Shown: one piece after another, positions 58,954 to 62,457 of the stretch
Numbering within the stretch: the first letter of the stretch is position 1
How the letters are laid out: each line of letters opens with the position of its first letter
Assembly (NCBI GenBank): GCA_020073525.1
Contig: JAIQFA010000022.1
Coordinates: 1 to 62,457, forward strand
Source of the DNA: Terriglobia bacterium
GTDB lineage: Bacteria; Acidobacteriota; Terriglobia; Terriglobales; Acidobacteriaceae
Direction: 5' to 3'
DNA: 62,457 nt
The notes under the pieces: generated by a model
Told to the model about the DNA's origin: nothing
Database searches by the model: none
What the model saw: only the letters and a program-made list of their open reading frames with translations
Made by a program: the position numbers and the translations under genes

Positions 58954-61041
58954 ATGACCGAACCAGAGCAGCACGGTAACGCTGAGGGTCAGAGCAGATA
59001 CCGTACGCTCCTGAAAATATCGAGCGCCGCTGCATCTCAACCGAACGTCGACGCTGTTCTTCGCAGCCTTGCGGGTTTGTTGTCAAATGTAGTGGCGTTT
59101 GAATCCGTTGCGCTGCTTCTGCTTGATGGCACTCAGCAACAGCTAATACTTCGCGCACTCGAGCGTGGTGTCCAGGATCCGGGTATCGAAATCGGAGCTG
59201 AGATTCCATATGTCGTCGGGACGGCCGTTGCACGTGCCATTGAGGAACAGGTCGCAGTGTTCGTTCCTGACGCGAAGCAGGAGATGATGAAGGCTCCCGA
59301 CTTGGCTACCCGGATTAACCCGGCAGCTCTGCATAGTGCCTATGTTTTTCCCGTCTCAACTTCCCGGAAGAAACTCGGGGCACTGGTCTTCGGTACCCGA
59401 GAAAAAGGTGAGTTCAGTTCCGACGATGTAGAACTAATGGGCTCTGTCGCCGAACATGTTTCCGTCGCTCTGGAGAGTGCACTGGCGACCGACGCAGCGG
59501 AGGCGTATCAGCTTGAGTTGGCCCACGAGCGCGACCGGCTCAGACTTCTGCTGGAGATCAACAACCACATCGTAACCAAACTCGAGGTAAACGAACTTTT
59601 CCGGGCTGCGTCGGCATCGATTCGCAGGTATTTTGGCAGCGATTTCACCGGCTTCTGGCTTTTCGAGGAGCAATCCAATCGTCTGAAATGCGCCGTCCTG
59701 GACTTTCCTGGCAGTAGGGGATTTCTTGACGACATTTCAGTGACCGAAGTGTCACAAGAAGGTCTGAATAGGCTACGGACCCGGACAGCGACAGTCATGG
59801 CTGCTTCGGATCTGGCGATGCTGCCGACGGTCATCGTGGAAATGCTGAGAGCGGAGTCCATCGTCACGCTTTCCAATGCGCCATTAATTACGACGTCTGG
59901 CCCGATCGGAGTAATCGTGCTTGGGAGCAGGCAAGATAAGAGTTTTGGACAGGCTGACTTGGACCTGCTTTCGCAGGTCAGCAACCAAATTTCTCTGGCT
60001 CTCGATAATGCGCTGGCTTATGGACGACTCGCTGCGTCTCGGAACCGGTTGGAAGAAGAGCGTCTGTACTTGGAATCAGAGATTCGGTCCGAATACAACT
60101 TTGAGGATATCGTAGGAAAGAGCTCCGCCCTGCAAAAAGTGCTAGAGCAAGTTTCCATTGTTGCGCCGACCGGTTCGACGGTGTTGTTGCACGGAGAGAC
60201 CGGAACCGGGAAGGAGTTGATCGCGCGCGCGATCCATAATCTCAGCCCGAGGCGAGAGCGAACTTTCGTGAGACTGAACTGCGCGGCAATTCCGGCAGGA
60301 TTGATCGAAAGTGAACTTTTCGGTCATGAGAAGGGGGCTTTCACGGGCGCTCTGATGCAAAAGCGCGGACGCTTCGAACTGGCCGACGGAGGCTCGTTGT
60401 TCCTGGACGAGATCGGTGATATCAGCCTGGAATTGCAGCCGAAATTATTGCGCGCACTACAAGAGCAGGAGTTCGAGCGGCTGGGCAGCGCCAAGACGAT
60501 TCACGTCGATGTGCGAGTGATTGCGGCCACGCACCGCGACCTTTCTGCCATGATCCGCGAGGAAAAATTCCGCGAGGACCTCTTCTATCGGCTCAATGTA
60601 TTTCCGATTGAGATTCCGCCTCTTCGCGAGCGCCGTGAAGACATCCCACTGCTGGTTCACTATTTCGTGTCGAAGTTGTCGAGGCGGATGCGGAAATCTA
60701 TCAAGACAATCCCCAAGCTGGCGATGAATGCCCTGACGAACAATCCGTGGAGGGGCAACGTTCGCGAGTTGGAGAACTTCATCGAACGCGCGGTCATCCT
60801 TTCTCAAGGCGAACAATTGAACATACCGACTTCAGGACTCGAGAGCGCGTCCACCGGTAGCGCCACTCTCGTTTCGAAATTTCACGATGTCGAGCGCAAT
60901 GCGATCATCGACGCATTGAAAGCGGCGTCAGGCCAGATCTCCGGGAAGGGAGGCGCCGCGGAGCGCCTCGGATTGAAGCGCACAACTCTGCAAAACAAGA
61001 TGCGGCGCCTCGGCATCACCAAGAAGGACTATGGGCGCTGA
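58954..61041 (+). CDS. Sigma54-dependent activator with two GAF domains (FhlA-like)
   Basis: A 695-residue regulator. GAF domain 1 about 30-175 (VAFESVALLLLDG, AYVFPVSTSRKKLGALVFGTREKG), GAF domain 2 about 205-355 (SDFTGFWLFEEQ, PIGVIVLGSRQDKSF), a coiled linker (ASRNRLEEERLYLESEI), AAA+ domain about 385-620 with Walker A GETGTGKE (414-421), the sigma54-contact loop GAFTGA (461-466), Walker B SLFLDEIGDI and the R-finger region, then a Fis-type HTH (GGAAERLGLKRTTLQNKMRRLGI). GAF domains bind small ligands such as formate or cyclic nucleotides; the ligand is unknown. No sigma54 promoter (TGGCAC-N5-TTGC) was seen nearby, so its targets may lie outside. Confidence 0.92.
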   Translation: MTEPEQHGNAEGQSRYRTLLKISSAAASQPNVDAVLRSLAGLLSNVVAFESVALLLLDGTQQQLILRALERGVQDPGIEIGAEIPYVVGTAVARAIEEQVAVFVPDAKQEMMKAPDLATRINPAALHSAYVFPVSTSRKKLGALVFGTREKGEFSSDDVELMGSVAEHVSVALESALATDAAEAYQLELAHERDRLRLLLEINNHIVTKLEVNELFRAASASIRRYFGSDFTGFWLFEEQSNRLKCAVLDFPGSRGFLDDISVTEVSQEGLNRLRTRTATVMAASDLAMLPTVIVEMLRAESIVTLSNAPLITTSGPIGVIVLGSRQDKSFGQADLDLLSQVSNQISLALDNALAYGRLAASRNRLEEERLYLESEIRSEYNFEDIVGKSSALQKVLEQVSIVAPTGSTVLLHGETGTGKELIARAIHNLSPRRERTFVRLNCAAIPAGLIESELFGHEKGAFTGALMQKRGRFELADGGSLFLDEIGDISLELQPKLLRALQEQEFERLGSAKTIHVDVRVIAATHRDLSAMIREEKFREDLFYRLNVFPIEIPPLRERREDIPLLVHYFVSKLSRRMRKSIKTIPKLAMNALTNNPWRGNVRELENFIERAVILSQGEQLNIPTSGLESASTGSATLVSKFHDVERNAIIDALKAASGQISGKGGAAERLGLKRTTLQNKMRRLGITKKDYGR

Positions 61042-61140
61042 CGAACGAAACAATTCGCCAGGTAATCGGCGCCAGAAAACTGCGCTTAAGCTTGGTCAAG
61101 TCATCCTGTACGCGTGGGGAAATGGTGAATGAAGAATTCT

Positions 61141-62274
61141 TCAGTCGAGCGCTTTGTGGAAGCGGAGGACAGCGATCGCGAGCAGGCTGATTCCCAAAGC
61201 GCCCATGGCTAGCATTTGGGGCCAGAGAATCTCCATGCCGACACCTTTCAGATAGGTGCCGCGGAGCACGACCAGAAAATAGCGTAAGGGGCTGAGGTAG
61301 GTGAGATATTGCAGCCACTGCGGCATGGTGCTGATGGGGAATCCGAAGCCGGAGAAAGTGATGGCGGGCATAATAAAGAAGAAAGCGGTCACCATCGCTT
61401 GCTGCTGCGTCGACGAGACAGTCGAGATCAGCAGGCCTACGCCCAACATGCACAGCAGAAATAGAATTGCACCCGCGAACAACACCAGAATCTGACCGCG
61501 AAAAGGCACCTGGAACCAAACCGTCCCGACCGTCGCAATCAGCGAAACATCGAAGAGTCCAATCAAGAAGAAGGGCAGCGTCTTGCCCAGGATAAACTCG
61601 GCCGGGCGGATGGGTGTGACCATGATCTGTTCGAGGGTGCCGATCTCGCGTTCGCGAACCACGGCAAATGCTGTCAGCGTGACCACAAGCACCACAGTAA
61701 GGCTGCCGATAATTCCAGGCACGAAAAACCAGCGGCTCCTCAGGTTGGTGTTGTACCAGGGCCGCTGTTCGAGCTGCACTGAGGGGATTTTCTCGATCAT
61801 ATGCGGCGAAATGCGGTTGATTCGATCCCGCTGGTAGTTCTGGGCGAAGCCGAGCGCGATCTGCGAGATGTAGCCGGAGGCAATCAATGCGGTGTTCGAG
61901 TTGGTCGCATCGACGATCACTTGCAGGGGCGCAGTCTGGCCCTTCCGCAGGTTTTGGGCGAAACCAGCGTTGATCTCGAGACCGATCGTAGCCTTTCCCC
62001 GATCGATGAGATCGCCGATCTGACGGTAGTCCGTCAATTGACGTTGCACGTCGAAATAGGGGCTGGAAGAGAAACGGGAAATCAGTTCGCGGCTCTCCTG
62101 GCTGTGGTCCAGATCGAGCACGACCGTTGGAACATGGTAAATCTCAAAGGTGGCGGCGTATCCGAAGACCAGCATCTGGATAATCGGCGGGCCGAACAGC
62201 ACGATACGGGTGCGCTTGTCGCGAAACACCTGGATGAACTCTTTGATCAGCATTTGCTTAAGGCGCGCCAGCAT
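61141..62274 (-). CDS. ABC-2 type transporter permease
   Basis: A 377-residue inner-membrane protein of the YhhJ/YbhR type. One N-terminal helix (IVLFGPPIIQMLVFGYAATFEI), a large periplasmic domain about 45-180 (VVLDLDHSQESRELISRFSSSPYFDVQRQLTDYRQIGDLIDRGKATIGLEI), then five helices (GIIGSLTVVLVVTLTAFAVV, PFFLIGLFDVSLIATVGTVWF, ILVLFAGAILFLLCMLGVGLLISTV, AMVTAFFFIMPAITFSGFGFP, LAMGALGISLLAIAVLRF). The EREIGTLEQIMVTPIRPAEFILGK loop is the hallmark of these exporters. Start at 62274 gives a short polar N-terminus; the frame extends to 62340. It pairs with the permease that begins outside the window; an ATPase is expected further upstream. Confidence 0.88.
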   Translation of the reverse strand: MLARLKQMLIKEFIQVFRDKRTRIVLFGPPIIQMLVFGYAATFEIYHVPTVVLDLDHSQESRELISRFSSSPYFDVQRQLTDYRQIGDLIDRGKATIGLEINAGFAQNLRKGQTAPLQVIVDATNSNTALIASGYISQIALGFAQNYQRDRINRISPHMIEKIPSVQLEQRPWYNTNLRSRWFFVPGIIGSLTVVLVVTLTAFAVVREREIGTLEQIMVTPIRPAEFILGKTLPFFLIGLFDVSLIATVGTVWFQVPFRGQILVLFAGAILFLLCMLGVGLLISTVSSTQQQAMVTAFFFIMPAITFSGFGFPISTMPQWLQYLTYLSPLRYFLVVLRGTYLKGVGMEILWPQMLAMGALGISLLAIAVLRFHKALD

Positions 62275-62290
62275 AGTTTCCGTCTCTCCT

Positions 62291-62457
62291 TTACGCCAGC
62301 CTCTTGTGGAAGGTAGCCGTGGCGAGCAATGCCAGCACAAATGTGAACGCGGCTAGGGGAACGAGGTCGGTGTAGAGCAAAGCCGTGGGTGTCCCCTTCA
62401 GAAAGATCTTTTTTAGCACCGAGACGTAGTAACGCGCCGGCAAAATACGAGTGATCC
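62291..62457 (-). CDS. C-terminal end of a second ABC-2 type permease (cut by window edge)
   Basis: The last 54 residues read ITRILPARYYVSVLKKIFLKG, then ALLYTDLVPLAAFTFVLALLATATFHKRLA and TAA at 62291-62293. LPARYYV...ILKGT followed by one last helix and FHKRL is the typical end of YhhJ-type permeases; the neighbouring permease ends in the same way (LSPLRYFLVVLRGTYLKG, LRFHKALD). The two genes are 16 bp apart, so they form a heterodimeric or duplicated exporter. Confidence 0.8.
   Translation of the reverse strand, partial: ITRILPARYYVSVLKKIFLKGTPTALLYTDLVPLAAFTFVLALLATATFHKRLA

Noticed and set aside
1..62457. CRISPR array, insertion sequence or prophage
   Set aside because: No regularly spaced repeats, transposase or phage-like genes were seen; only short tandem and inverted repeats and one tRNA half.

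Overview
The window looks like a chromosomal segment of an acidobacterium (Acidobacteriota, class Terriglobia or close to it). The signs are a VWFA-domain protein of the acidobacterial type, two very large Oar-like TonB-dependent receptors with N-terminal carboxypeptidase-regulatory domains, two FG-GAP/ASPIC-UnbV proteins paired with TPR proteins, several small proteins of types typical of this group, a SYLF protein and a dense set of plant-polysaccharide glycosidases. This assignment rests on gene content, not on a marker-gene phylogeny. Functions below are recognised by eye from motifs and overall similarity; no database search was possible.

Layout. 1-2400: the end of a surface protein carrying an LPKTA sorting signal, a VWA protein and a class-D-like sortase whose TLVTC catalytic motif lies in a frameshifted stretch. 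2400-7500 (minus): an envelope block with a zinc-dependent phospholipase C-like protein, a DUF3309-type peptide, two paralogous Gln-rich secreted proteins, an OmpA-family protein and a Thivi_2564-type peptide. 7800-11450 (minus): a GT4 glycosyltransferase fused to a toroid domain, a GH130 enzyme and a small Cys-pair protein, all overlapping by 4 bases. 11700-15350: a receiver protein with Glu at the phosphorylation site, small Cys-rich proteins, a Crp/Fnr regulator with a hairpin over its likely start, and a SYLF protein with a strong terminator. 15480-16260: a scar containing half a tRNA-Asp and a decayed SDR gene.

16470-23220 (plus): a TonB-dependent receptor followed by a carboxymuconolactone-decarboxylase-like protein, a PLP aminotransferase and an amidohydrolase. 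23600-31670: GH29, GH3, a GH42 remnant and GH31 (minus), plus an aldose 1-epimerase (plus). This is the enzyme set expected for fucogalacto-xyloglucan side chains, and LacI-type operators lie between the two arms. 31740-38270: two TPR proteins and two ASPIC/UnbV proteins in an inverted arrangement. 38270-47200: a second TonB-dependent receptor, a FucI/AraA-like sugar isomerase, a xylulokinase-like FGGY kinase whose best start codon is ATC, and a LacI regulator. An identical 15-bp operator core lies upstream of both the receptor and lacI, which argues for one sugar-uptake regulon.

47950-55600 (minus): a tight five-gene operon in the order HyuA, small Cys4 subunit, HyuA, HyuB, UroD-like protein. 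Order and sizes match the five-subunit acetophenone carboxylase (apc1-5) of denitrifying aromatic degraders. It is the most notable system in the window: a probable ATP-dependent ketone carboxylase. 56440-57710: a graveyard of a c-type cytochrome start (frameshifted by an 11-bp tandem duplication), a creatininase tail and a broken S15 peptidase. 57800-62457: a tandem UspA protein, a GAF-GAF-sigma54 activator, and an ABC-2 permease with the end of a second permease. No insertion sequence, CRISPR array, integrase or intact RNA gene was seen.
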